Part shown: piece by piece, positions 43,312 through 50,829 of the stretch
How the letters are laid out: each line of letters opens with the position of its first letter
Position numbering within the stretch: the first letter of the stretch is position 1
Assembly (NCBI RefSeq): GCF_003129905.1
Contig: NZ_QFFM01000024.1
Span: forward strand, 1-50,829
Direction: 5' to 3'
DNA length: 50,829 nt
Origin: Bifidobacterium callitrichidarum
Lineage (GTDB): Bacteria; Actinomycetota; Actinomycetes; Actinomycetales; Bifidobacteriaceae
The notes under the pieces: model-generated
The model's database searches: none
Told to the model about the DNA's origin: nothing
Seen by the model: the letters and a program-made list of their open reading frames with translations, nothing else
Made by a program: the position numbers and the translations under genes

Positions 43312-44366
43312 GCGAACGGAAGGCTCCGAAGACCTCACGAGGCACCGGCAGCCGAGGACGCGGCACATCGGCATCCTCCGGAAAGACCGCGACCGGCCAC
43401 GGGAAAGCGAGCACGATCCGCAGTGCCAAGCCGCGAAACGCATCCGTGTCCCGCAAGAAGGCCGCGAAAACGTCACCTTCCCGGAATCGGCGCCGGACAA
43501 GCGGCACGCGCCGGCGCAAGGCGGGACCGCTGAAGCGCGCCTGGCGTCGCGCGAACTGGTTCGGCAAGCTGAAGATGGTACTGATTCCCACGGTCGCGAT
43601 CATCGTCATCGTGGCGCTTATCATCGCCGCCGTACGGTTCGTGCGCTGGCGCGGGGCGGTCATCGCGGCCGAGAAAGCCCAGCTGGAGCTGGCACAGACC
43701 TATGATTTCAACCCCGGCGACATCATCTCGGACGGCCAGTTCTTCAACGGTTCGGCCATGAGCGCAGCCGAGGTCCAGTCGTTCCTCGACCAGCAGGGCG
43801 GCTCGCTGGCATCCATGACGTTCGACACCACGAACGAATCAGGAGACGGCCTGTGTGAGGATTACGCGGGCGGCAAGGGACAGAGCGCCGCGACCATCAT
43901 CGCGGCCGCGGGCGCGGCGTGCGGCGTGAGTCAGAAGGTGTTGCTCACCGTGTTACAGAAGGAGCAGCATCTGGTGACGGCCGTGAACCCAAGCGCGTTC
44001 CAGCTGCGGTCCGCGATGGGCCTGAGCTGTCCGGACACCGCCGACTGCGACCCCGCGTACGACGGGTTCGCCAAGCAGATGTACGGCGCGGCGAAACGCT
44101 ACCGCTATTACCTGGAGCATGAGGAGCAGTATGGCTACCGTGCCGGCGACCTCAATTACATCCAATACCATCCGAACAAGGCGTGCGGCGGCACTCAGGT
44201 GTACATCGAGAACAAGGCCACAGCGCTGCTGTACATCTATACGCCGTATCAGCCGAACGTGGCGGCGCTCGCGGCTGGCACGGGCAGCGGGGACGCCTGC
44301 TCGAGCTACGGCAACCGCAATTTCTCGCTCATCTACACCGGCTGGTTCGGGTCGGCACGCACATAA
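43308..44366 (+). CDS. Basic membrane-anchored protein coupled to hrpA (putative cell-wall enzyme)
   Basis: The 352-residue protein starts at GTG 43308, which overlaps the hrpA stop (GTGA). Residues 1-88 are very rich in Lys, Arg, Ser and Thr (for example RNRRRTSGTRRRKAG). One membrane segment follows at about 90-109 (MVLIPTVAIIVIVALIIA). The external domain has several Cys residues, a lysozyme-like stretch (LLTVLQKEQHLVTAVNPSAFQLRSAMGLSC in part) and a conserved end (TALLYIYTPYQPN). Similar actinobacterial proteins are often labelled haemagglutinin or hydrolase, without proof. I do not assign an activity; peptidoglycan hydrolysis is a guess. Confidence 0.8.
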   Translation: MSERKAPKTSRGTGSRGRGTSASSGKTATGHGKASTIRSAKPRNASVSRKKAAKTSPSRNRRRTSGTRRRKAGPLKRAWRRANWFGKLKMVLIPTVAIIVIVALIIAAVRFVRWRGAVIAAEKAQLELAQTYDFNPGDIISDGQFFNGSAMSAAEVQSFLDQQGGSLASMTFDTTNESGDGLCEDYAGGKGQSAATIIAAAGAACGVSQKVLLTVLQKEQHLVTAVNPSAFQLRSAMGLSCPDTADCDPAYDGFAKQMYGAAKRYRYYLEHEEQYGYRAGDLNYIQYHPNKACGGTQVYIENKATALLYIYTPYQPNVAALAAGTGSGDACSSYGNRNFSLIYTGWFGSART

Positions 44367-44443
44367 TGACATGATGGGAAATCCGATACTCCCATCCACA
44401 ATAGTGGAATGGATAGAAGCACCACCATAACCGTGGTCTTCAA

Positions 44444-46303
44444 TCAGTTCTCTCCTGCAGTCACTGGAATCCATGGCTCAGGAACGAGCTCATGGGTCTC
44501 ATCAGCATTCAAATACACACTATAGGTCTCTTGCTTCACTTCATAAATCGGCTTGAGGCGCAAGGGGCGACGGTCGCCATTCCGGTGCAATGTGAATCGC
44601 AGCTCCGAATCATTCTCTCGAACAAGCAGGCTCCGGAGACCCTCAGCATTGCGGCATGCTTGTGATACATTTGCGTCGCTTCCTTCTGCGGCCAATACGA
44701 TTCCCCCGTAGAGCACTGCAACGCGATTATCGTTCCCCGGCAATGGTTCAGCGGCAATATCCAAGCCTAGGTCAAGATCGAAAACATCTCCATCATGGAA
44801 AACACCTTCCACAGCAACGAACTCACCCATGTCATGCACCGTTACTCGATCGCGCATACCCGGAACCGTATCAAAACGAACCCTTTGAACACGATCCGAG
44901 CGCAACAGCAATCGCAGTCGATTCGTCCCGGCCTGATGAACAATCACGGTCGCATGATCGTCATATGGATAATTGGCGTGAAGTTCAAGATCCAATCTAC
45001 AATCCACCCAATGGAGTCTCGAGGGAATAAACATTCCCAGCAGGATTTCTATCATTTCCTCTGAAGCAAGTGATCGGTACCAAATACCCTGCTGCAAGCT
45101 TGCGGCGGCTTCGATGCCCGTACCTGTGCAACACCAGAAGGAGTCATATGCCGTGCTGTAAAGACGTCTAACTCCTGCCCCTAACGGCTGGTGGTAGGCA
45201 GACAATCCATTATCCGGGTTGAGACAGGCAAGCACGGCATTGAATTTAAGACGCTCCACATGAGCGAGTTTGGCAGGGTCTCCATCCAACTCGAATAGTT
45301 CGCGTACAACCCGTTCGGTATTGTGCGCGCAGCATGATTCACATTCGCCACCTGTTAGCGACCGGCTCAAATCCCCGTATGTCCCCCAATGCTCCGCCCG
45401 ATCGGAGACACCGTATCGTTTGGTGTAATGCTCAGCACGAGAACTATTGGAACCGTTGGCGAAGGTGCGGCCAAGCAAAAAAACATAACCATATTCAACA
45501 GCAGAACGATATCGTATGTCCTCGGTAATCCTGTATCGATGAAGTGCCGCAGCCAGCACCGGCAAATGTGTGTTGGCATGCAAATCCTCAAGTACATCGA
45601 TTCCATGCATCAGGTTGCCGACAAAGTAGTCACGATCGAATAGTTGTGCGGTTTTGAGGATCGACTGGTCACCGGTCAGTTCATAGAGTGAATACAGCGA
45701 ATCGCCGATACCGCCATATTCGTTCAGCGGGTTCAAACGTACCGGGCGAAGAATGTTGTCTATGTTCCAACGTCCGAGCCGTTCAAAGCGATGTGCGATG
45801 TAATGGGCCATGCCGATTGCCAGCTCCAATGCCTTATCGTTGTCGGCCAATCGATACGCATCCACCAGGCCCTGCATTATTTTATGTAGCGTGTAGTAGG
45901 GAGCCCACGCCCCATGAAACTCTTTAGTTTCCAGAACATCCAATTGTGAATCCGGAAACGCACTGAGATATCCATCTGGACGAGCACATTCGGATAGGTT
46001 TTCCACAATCCGATCAACGATGTGCATCATTTGCCCGTCTGAATCATCGCCTGCATGGTATTTTGCGGCGGCAGAAAGAAAATGGCCGACGAAATGTCCA
46101 CGGATTCCCCCATCTTCACTTTCCCACCCTCCTAGTGGCTGTGCTCCGCTTGGAAGTCCAGCATTGCGCCTGAAAGTATGCATCAGACGATCAAGATTGA
46201 AGGAAAGCAGATAATCACGAACCAAGCGCTGCCGTCGGAGCCACTCTCCCCCAGTCAGCTCCACTTGTCCTAAAGCGAATGATTGGTATCGATCAGCCGT
46301 CAT
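44444..46303 (-). CDS. GH127 family beta-L-arabinofuranosidase-like enzyme
   Basis: The 619-residue protein lacks a signal peptide, so it acts in the cytoplasm on imported oligosaccharides. It has the GH127 (former DUF1680) plan: an alpha/alpha barrel with GHFVGHFLSAAAKYHAG and ARPDGYLSAF. The zinc-cysteine site is present: GGECESCC (Glu322 or Glu320 and Cys321/324) and FWCCTGTGIE (Cys391-Cys392), matching the Zn ligands and nucleophilic Cys of HypBA1 from B. longum. The start ATG 46303 has GTAAGGG upstream. It is the last gene of the minus-strand sugar operon, separated from the GH31 gene by two hairpins. Confidence 0.88.
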   Translation of the reverse strand: MTADRYQSFALGQVELTGGEWLRRQRLVRDYLLSFNLDRLMHTFRRNAGLPSGAQPLGGWESEDGGIRGHFVGHFLSAAAKYHAGDDSDGQMMHIVDRIVENLSECARPDGYLSAFPDSQLDVLETKEFHGAWAPYYTLHKIMQGLVDAYRLADNDKALELAIGMAHYIAHRFERLGRWNIDNILRPVRLNPLNEYGGIGDSLYSLYELTGDQSILKTAQLFDRDYFVGNLMHGIDVLEDLHANTHLPVLAAALHRYRITEDIRYRSAVEYGYVFLLGRTFANGSNSSRAEHYTKRYGVSDRAEHWGTYGDLSRSLTGGECESCCAHNTERVVRELFELDGDPAKLAHVERLKFNAVLACLNPDNGLSAYHQPLGAGVRRLYSTAYDSFWCCTGTGIEAAASLQQGIWYRSLASEEMIEILLGMFIPSRLHWVDCRLDLELHANYPYDDHATVIVHQAGTNRLRLLLRSDRVQRVRFDTVPGMRDRVTVHDMGEFVAVEGVFHDGDVFDLDLGLDIAAEPLPGNDNRVAVLYGGIVLAAEGSDANVSQACRNAEGLRSLLVRENDSELRFTLHRNGDRRPLRLKPIYEVKQETYSVYLNADETHELVPEPWIPVTAGEN

Positions 46304-46359
46304 GATTACAACCCTTACGTGTAACGTATTCAACATCGTCTGATGGTTCATTAGGGAAA

Positions 46360-46393
46360 GGGGCGGAACACGAAGCAATCGCGTTTCCGCCCC
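46360..46393 (-). terminator. Hairpin after GH31 gene
   Basis: GGGGCGGAA at 46360-46368 and TTCCGCCCC at 46385-46393 form a 9-bp stem. It lies 66 bases beyond the GH31 stop and probably ends part of the transcript before the GH127 gene. Confidence 0.65.
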
Positions 46394-46400
46394 AGGGTCA

Positions 46401-46429
46401 CCATATCGGCGGGATTCAAACCGATATGG
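46401..46429. repeat. Second hairpin in GH31-GH127 spacer
   Basis: CCATATCGG and CCGATATGG, 11 bases apart, form a perfect 9-bp stem next to the first hairpin. It could be a repressor operator ahead of GH127 or a second intercistronic structure. Confidence 0.5.
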
Positions 46430-46458
46430 CTAGGTATTCACTTATTTCAGCGCTATGG

Positions 46459-48531
46459 TTACAGTGCGCCGATCAGTCCGTGATCGTGTCCATTCCGAGC
46501 GAATACAGGGAACGTGTCCAGCGGGGTCGAAGCAGAAATCGTCTGCCCACCGGTATACACGGTGCCATCACGCAAATCCGTCCATGTCGTGTTCTCGTCG
46601 CCCGGCAGGTACACGTCACGGACACGGGCGCCTTCCTCCACTACCGGGGCAACCAATAAGTCCGAACCGAGCATATACTCATCTGCGATGTCGGCGGCAG
46701 CGGAATCTTCGGGGAATTCGTAGAACAGGCCACGCATCAGCGGATGACCGGTCTCATGTGCCTCATTGAACAGCTCCCGCATGTAATCACGCAGCAGTTC
46801 ACGAATCTGAATGAATTTGACCATGATCCGTTCGACATCCTCGCCATAGCTCCAAGGCTCATTATCGGCACCAGAGGGAGAACGGTGCTCACCAGCGGCG
46901 TTGGTAATGATCTCTTTCATCGTGCCATCAGCCTGGATTGCGGAACGATCGCCATGATTGCGCATCACCGGAGAGAAGCAGGAGAATTGGCACCAACGCA
47001 GGAGTAGCTCCTTGAACGATTCGCTGTTGATGTCTCCATCATGGAAACCACCCATATCGGTGGTGAACCAGGGGATGCCGGCCATACCCATATGGATACC
47101 GCAGGTGATCTGTGCCTTGAGATCGGAGAACGTGGATCCCACATCGCCGGACCAGACCAAAGCACCGTAGCGTTGGGAGCCTGCCCATGCGCATCGGGTC
47201 AGATTGACAATCTCACCTTCGCGCCCATAGTTAGTCTGCCCCTCGAAGAAACCACGGTTATACTCACGCGGATACACGTTGGCAACCTGTTGGTTAGGAC
47301 CTGCATAGTAACGGTAGTTCTCGAAATCGTAAGTGCCGTATTCTGGTTCGGCCTCATCCAGCCAGAATGCATCAACACCATAATCGGCATAATTCTTCTG
47401 GCACTTGGTCCACACGTAGTTACGAGCGGCAGGATTGGTCGCATCATAGAACTGGCTCGGGCCCTCGAACATCATGCCGATGTCCTCACCTCGATCAGCA
47501 CGGACCAGAAGGTTATTCGCCTTCATTTCAGCATAATTCTCGGAAGAGATAGCCACCTGAGGCCAAACGGACACCATGACTTTGACGCCCATATCGTGCA
47601 GTTCGTCGCACATGGCCTTTGGATCAGGCCAAAACTCCTTTTCGAACCTGAAATCCCCCATATATGGCCAATGGAAGAAATCGATGACGATAAGATCCAA
47701 TGGGATGCCACGCTTCTTGAAACCTCTGGCGACCTCCAATAATTGGTTCTGATTCCAGTAGCGCAGTTTGCATTGCCAGAAACCCAGGCCCCATTCCGGC
47801 ATAGCAGGCGCGTGACCCGTGGCATCGGCATAGTGCTCCATGATTGCCGAGGGGGTTTCGCCCACGGTGACCCAGTAATCTATCTGGCGGGTGGCATCGG
47901 CTTTCCATTCCGTGCGGTTTTTACCAAACACCACTGATCCGACAGCAGGGTTGTTCCAAAGGAAACCATAACCTGCGGAAGATACCACGAACGGCACGGA
48001 CGCCTGGGAATTGCGATGAGCAAGCTCCAGAGTGCATCCCTTCAAATCCATGACATTCTGTTGGTATTCACCCATGCCATACAGTCTTTCGTTGGCAGGG
48101 CTTTCGAAGGATACGGTAACCGCATGATCGCCGCCGATAATCGGCTTGAACCGGCGGGCATGCAAATCCAACGAACCACCGCGGGATGCCTCACGGAATA
48201 ATGGGGTTCCATCCTTCTTATAGAAGCTCAGTTCACAACGCGGTTCCTCATACCCCGAACCGCCATAGACATCATATGAGGCCTCAGCCTTGATCACGAT
48301 CCCGCCATTGCACAACTGCGCAGTGGAATGCTCTTCATCGATGCTTACCGAAACATGAGAGGCATCATGCTCAGGCATATCCAGCAGCGCCCATGCCGGG
48401 TTCTCTACGTCATGCATCTGCGCAGCCCGAACACGAATGGAATCCTTGCCCCACGGTTCGATACGGAGGTATTCGCCATCTCCGGTCCAGGTCAGGACAT
48501 GACCGTCGGTGTGGAATGTTAGTAGGGTCAT
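46459..48531 (-). CDS. GH31 family glycosidase, alpha-xylosidase-like
   Basis: The 690-residue cytoplasmic enzyme has an N-terminal beta domain (GMGEYQQNVMDLKG), a TIM barrel and C-terminal beta domains. The nucleophile is Asp392 (FWLDEAEPE) and the acid/base Asp463 (WSGDVGSTF). The stretch LDLIVIDFFHWPYMGDFRFEK resembles Xyl31A/AxlA-type alpha-xylosidases more than intestinal-type alpha-glucosidases. There is no signal peptide. AAAGGAG precedes the ATG 48531. Upstream in the operon are two ABC permeases, so it likely cleaves an imported xylosylated or glucosylated oligosaccharide. Confidence 0.88.
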   Translation of the reverse strand: MTLLTFHTDGHVLTWTGDGEYLRIEPWGKDSIRVRAAQMHDVENPAWALLDMPEHDASHVSVSIDEEHSTAQLCNGGIVIKAEASYDVYGGSGYEEPRCELSFYKKDGTPLFREASRGGSLDLHARRFKPIIGGDHAVTVSFESPANERLYGMGEYQQNVMDLKGCTLELAHRNSQASVPFVVSSAGYGFLWNNPAVGSVVFGKNRTEWKADATRQIDYWVTVGETPSAIMEHYADATGHAPAMPEWGLGFWQCKLRYWNQNQLLEVARGFKKRGIPLDLIVIDFFHWPYMGDFRFEKEFWPDPKAMCDELHDMGVKVMVSVWPQVAISSENYAEMKANNLLVRADRGEDIGMMFEGPSQFYDATNPAARNYVWTKCQKNYADYGVDAFWLDEAEPEYGTYDFENYRYYAGPNQQVANVYPREYNRGFFEGQTNYGREGEIVNLTRCAWAGSQRYGALVWSGDVGSTFSDLKAQITCGIHMGMAGIPWFTTDMGGFHDGDINSESFKELLLRWCQFSCFSPVMRNHGDRSAIQADGTMKEIITNAAGEHRSPSGADNEPWSYGEDVERIMVKFIQIRELLRDYMRELFNEAHETGHPLMRGLFYEFPEDSAAADIADEYMLGSDLLVAPVVEEGARVRDVYLPGDENTTWTDLRDGTVYTGGQTISASTPLDTFPVFARNGHDHGLIGAL

Positions 48532-48556
48532 TACAGTCTCCTTTGACTATGTGGTG

Positions 48557-49372
48557 TCAGTCCTTGATAGCGCCTGCGGTCACACCAGCGGCGACATACT
48601 TCTGGGCGACGATCAGCAGCAACGCAGTAGGGACCGAAGCCAGCACTGCCGTGGCCATCATCGGCCCCCATTCCTGGTTCTGCGAACCGATGAAGTCATA
48701 GATGCCCATGGTGATCGGACGCATTTTGCCGCCACCGGAATCAAGCGTGGACGCGAACATGAAGTCCGACCAGGCCCACAGGAACGAGAATAGCGATGTG
48801 GTCACAATCGTGTTGCGGGACAGCGGAATCACGATTTTCGTGAACACTGTCCACAGTGAGGCGCCATCAATCTGCGCTGCCTCAATCAGGGATCGGGGCA
48901 TGCCTGCCATGAAGCCGGTCAGCAGCATCACTGCGAACGGTACTGCGATGGTGGAGTCCGCGACGATCAGGCCAGGGAGGCTGTCCAGCAATCCGATATC
49001 GCTGAAAATCTGATAAAAACCCAACGCCATGACCACTGCAGGGATCATCTGGGCAACGATCAGCAGGAAGTTCAGCGTCTTGCGGCCTTTGATATGCAGG
49101 ATAGCAATCGCATATGAGGAAGGCAGGGCTATAAGCAATGTCACAATCACGCATCCCAAAGCGATGACCAGTGACGTTCCTAGATAGGGAAGCTGCGATT
49201 CGAATGCGGCGGCGAAGTTATCCAAGGTGAAATCCAATGGAATAAGATCGCCGGAGCGAATCGATCGACGCTGGGTGAACGCGATGTTGACCATCCAATA
49301 CACAGGGAACAGCATGATAAGCGTCAATACGATGCCGATTGCTGTTTTCCACCAGGTAGAACGATGTTGCAT
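48557..49372 (-). CDS. ABC sugar transporter permease (MalG type)
   Basis: The 271-residue protein has six hydrophobic segments and the EAA loop LIEAAQIDGASLWTVFTKIVIPLSR. It is the second permease of a carbohydrate uptake-1 type importer. GAGAGG precedes the ATG 49372, which lies 5 bases after the preceding permease gene. The GH31 gene follows at 25 bases, showing one operon. No ATPase gene is present. Confidence 0.93.
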   Translation of the reverse strand: MQHRSTWWKTAIGIVLTLIMLFPVYWMVNIAFTQRRSIRSGDLIPLDFTLDNFAAAFESQLPYLGTSLVIALGCVIVTLLIALPSSYAIAILHIKGRKTLNFLLIVAQMIPAVVMALGFYQIFSDIGLLDSLPGLIVADSTIAVPFAVMLLTGFMAGMPRSLIEAAQIDGASLWTVFTKIVIPLSRNTIVTTSLFSFLWAWSDFMFASTLDSGGGKMRPITMGIYDFIGSQNQEWGPMMATAVLASVPTALLLIVAQKYVAAGVTAGAIKD

Positions 49373-49377
49373 GTCGA

Positions 49378-50301
49378 TTACCTCTCTTCCTCTTTACCTT
49401 GGGCCCACAAGTAGATCAGGGCAAACACCAAGGCCACTACAATCAGGATCGTGCCCACCACTGAAGCTTCGGAATAGCGAATGGTCGCGGATGTTCCCTT
49501 GCCGAACGCCATTTCATATGCCCATGTGGCCAACGTGCGCGAGGTGCCGGTACCTTTGGTCATAATCCAGATGATGTCCACAGTTCTCAGTGTGTAGACG
49601 AAGCCAAGCAGCAGGGTGATCATCGTGACCGGCTTGAGCAACGGGAACGTGATTTTCCAGAAACGCTGCCATGCGTTGCAGCCATCGAGTGAGGCGGCTT
49701 CATACAAATCGCCATTGATGTTCTGCAGACCGGAGTACAGAATCACTAGATTGAAAGGGATGCCGAGCCAAATGTTGGCAATAATCACTGCCCACAATGA
49801 TTTGTCCGCTTGAAGCCACCATACCGGGCTCATACCGAATACGCCAAGCAGGTTATTGATCAAACCGTTATCCGCATCCATCATCCATTGCCAGATGGTG
49901 CCGGAAATCATCGGAGGCAAAAGCCATGGCACCAGGAACGCACCGCGAAGGCCTGCTGAAAGTTTGAAATTTTGGTTGAAGAACACCGCAAGGGCAAGTC
50001 CAATCGAGTACTGGAAGATGATGGAGAGCACCACGAAGATCAGGGTCTGTCGCAGAGTCGTCCAGAACTCGGGAGTGGCTATTACCTCTTTGTACACGTC
50101 CAATCCGGTCCAAGGGGCTTCGCCGGTCACGAACGTCCTGCGTGTGTATCGATGCAGACTCATGGAGATGTTCTGCACCAATGGCGATACATAGAAGATA
50201 AGCATGTAGATGATAAGCGGGGCGGCGAATCCCCAAGCCGCCAATGTGGTCGACTTAATACGCCTTGCCGGCTTCGCCGTATGTGTTTGATGTGTTGTCA
50301 T
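49378..50301 (-). CDS. ABC sugar transporter permease (MalF type)
   Basis: The 307-residue protein has a basic tail (residues 1-20), about six membrane segments and the EAA loop LYEAASLDGCNAWQRFWKITFPLLKP. It pairs with the MalG-type permease. The ribosome-binding site before ATG 50301 is weak (GGGTGA). A hairpin stands between it and the binding-protein gene, as in many binding-protein-permease operons. Confidence 0.92.
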   Translation of the reverse strand: MTTHQTHTAKPARRIKSTTLAAWGFAAPLIIYMLIFYVSPLVQNISMSLHRYTRRTFVTGEAPWTGLDVYKEVIATPEFWTTLRQTLIFVVLSIIFQYSIGLALAVFFNQNFKLSAGLRGAFLVPWLLPPMISGTIWQWMMDADNGLINNLLGVFGMSPVWWLQADKSLWAVIIANIWLGIPFNLVILYSGLQNINGDLYEAASLDGCNAWQRFWKITFPLLKPVTMITLLLGFVYTLRTVDIIWIMTKGTGTSRTLATWAYEMAFGKGTSATIRYSEASVVGTILIVVALVFALIYLWAQGKEEER

Positions 50302-50365
50302 AACGTCACCCAGTAATGCATGAAAAAATGAGAAGAAAAACGGCTATGCTCGTGAGCCAAAATGA

Positions 50366-50405
50366 GGGTGCCCGGTCTCAGGACGATGCCCCATACCGGG
50401 CACCC
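50366..50405 (-). terminator. Intercistronic hairpin after solute-binding protein gene
   Basis: GGGTGCCCGGT at 50366-50376 and ACCGGGCACCC at 50395-50405 form an 11-bp perfect stem in the 185-base spacer. It probably attenuates transcription into the permease genes. Confidence 0.75.
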
Positions 50406-50486
50406 GCTTTGAAGGAGGAGGAAGGAGGGTAAGAATGTTTTATGAACTGAGAGCTATACCGTGCCCCATTGCTGCGGCATATGCAA

Positions 50487-50752
50487 TCAGGCCTTGTTCA
50501 GGGAAGCCTGGAGATCTTCGGAGAGCTGAGCGGAGATGTCCTCGTACTTGAGACCAACATCAGTGGTACGACCGGATGCGTTTTCCACAATCTCAACCCA
50601 AGGCTTCCATACTTCGTTTTCCTTGACCTGTTCGGCACGGACATCGCTCTTGGCGGCCAGATAGACCATTTCGTCATTCAGCGACTTGAGATTGTCGCCA
50701 TCGACGAGGCATTCGATGACATCGACTGTTGCGGCAAGCTTCTCCTTGCTCA
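50487..50752 (-). pseudogene. 3' fragment of ABC sugar solute-binding protein gene
   Basis: The last ~88 residues read like the C-terminus of a family-1 binding protein: EKLAATVDVIECLVDGDNLKSLNDE, then a WKPWVEIVENASGRT segment close to the usual WxPW...GR(T) end. They stop at 50487. Upstream, beyond about 50752, the same frame continues to the window edge without a stop, but it reads RHHSGLRAHFQMRHL, unlike any binding protein, and other frames contain stops. The gene appears cut by an inserted sequence. It could still be an intact but divergent gene running off the window. Confidence 0.55.
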
Positions 50753-50829
50753 CGAGGTGCCTCATTTGAAAATGAGCGCGTAATCCGGAGTGGTGCCTCA
50801 CCTGTGGTGAGCGTGAAATCCTAGTCCGC
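50753..50829. mobile_element. Possible end of an insertion sequence
   Basis: GGTGCCTCA occurs at 50756-50764 and again at 50792-50800, 36 bases apart. Between them is CTCATTT-GA-AAATGAG, a small palindrome, and after them CTCACC-TGT-GGTGAG. Repeated short motifs at an abrupt loss of gene similarity suit a transposon end. The rest lies outside the window and no family is assigned. Confidence 0.35.

Overview
The window is a stretch of a Bifidobacterium chromosome. The genus call rests on several independent points. The tmRNA tag peptide decodes to AKSNRTEFALAA, the B. longum-type tag. There is a GH112 lacto-N-biose phosphorylase with its galacto-N-biose/lacto-N-biose ABC transporter. The L-lactate dehydrogenase is of the bifidobacterial Ldh2 type, and the GC-rich codon use and dcw gene order also fit. 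The species cannot be fixed from the sequence alone.

Layout. (a) 1-13320 is a carbohydrate island: the 5' part of a family-5 solute-binding lipoprotein gene, a ROK regulator, and then on the minus strand solute-binding protein, permease, permease, lacto-N-biose phosphorylase (lnpA) and a ROK sugar kinase. Divergent from these is a ROK regulator - fructokinase - FHS-type sugar permease operon. (b) 13371-13632 holds terminators and a small inverted-repeat element. (c) 13635-14031 is ssrA (tmRNA). (d) 14124-28554 is a minus-strand division and cell-wall (dcw) cluster, read mraZ-rsmH-ftsL-ftsI-(MurE-like)-murF-mraY-murD-ftsW-murG-murC-ftsQ, with MraZ boxes ahead of mraZ. (e) 28860-44366 is core genome: a HelD-type helicase, serA, nrdR, a LysM protein divergent from lexA across SOS boxes, a cation diffusion facilitator, ldh, hflX, a methyltransferase, hrpA and a basic membrane protein coupled to hrpA. 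(f) 44444-50829 is a second accessory sugar locus with visibly more AT-rich codons: solute-binding-protein fragment, two permeases, a GH31 alpha-xylosidase-like enzyme and a GH127 beta-L-arabinofuranosidase-like enzyme.

How the parts work together. The first island imports the host-glycan disaccharides LNB/GNB through GltABC and cleaves them by phosphorolysis with LnpA. The kinase next to lnpA is of the ROK family. The usual nahK, galT and galE genes are not in the window, so the downstream steps differ from, or are dispersed relative to, the B. longum cluster. Repeated operator-like sequences lie near both divergent starts and suggest joint control by the ROK regulator. The dcw cluster makes the lipid-linked peptidoglycan precursor and the septal synthase. 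Its MurE slot is filled by a truncated MurE-like protein without a P-loop. The lexA/LysM pair looks like an SOS-controlled division checkpoint.

Most interesting observations: the MurE-like pseudoenzyme, the SOS/LysM pair, two adjacent structured repeats with conserved cores but different self-complementary stems, the ROK kinase in the LNB cluster, and the altered metal ligand in the cation diffusion facilitator.
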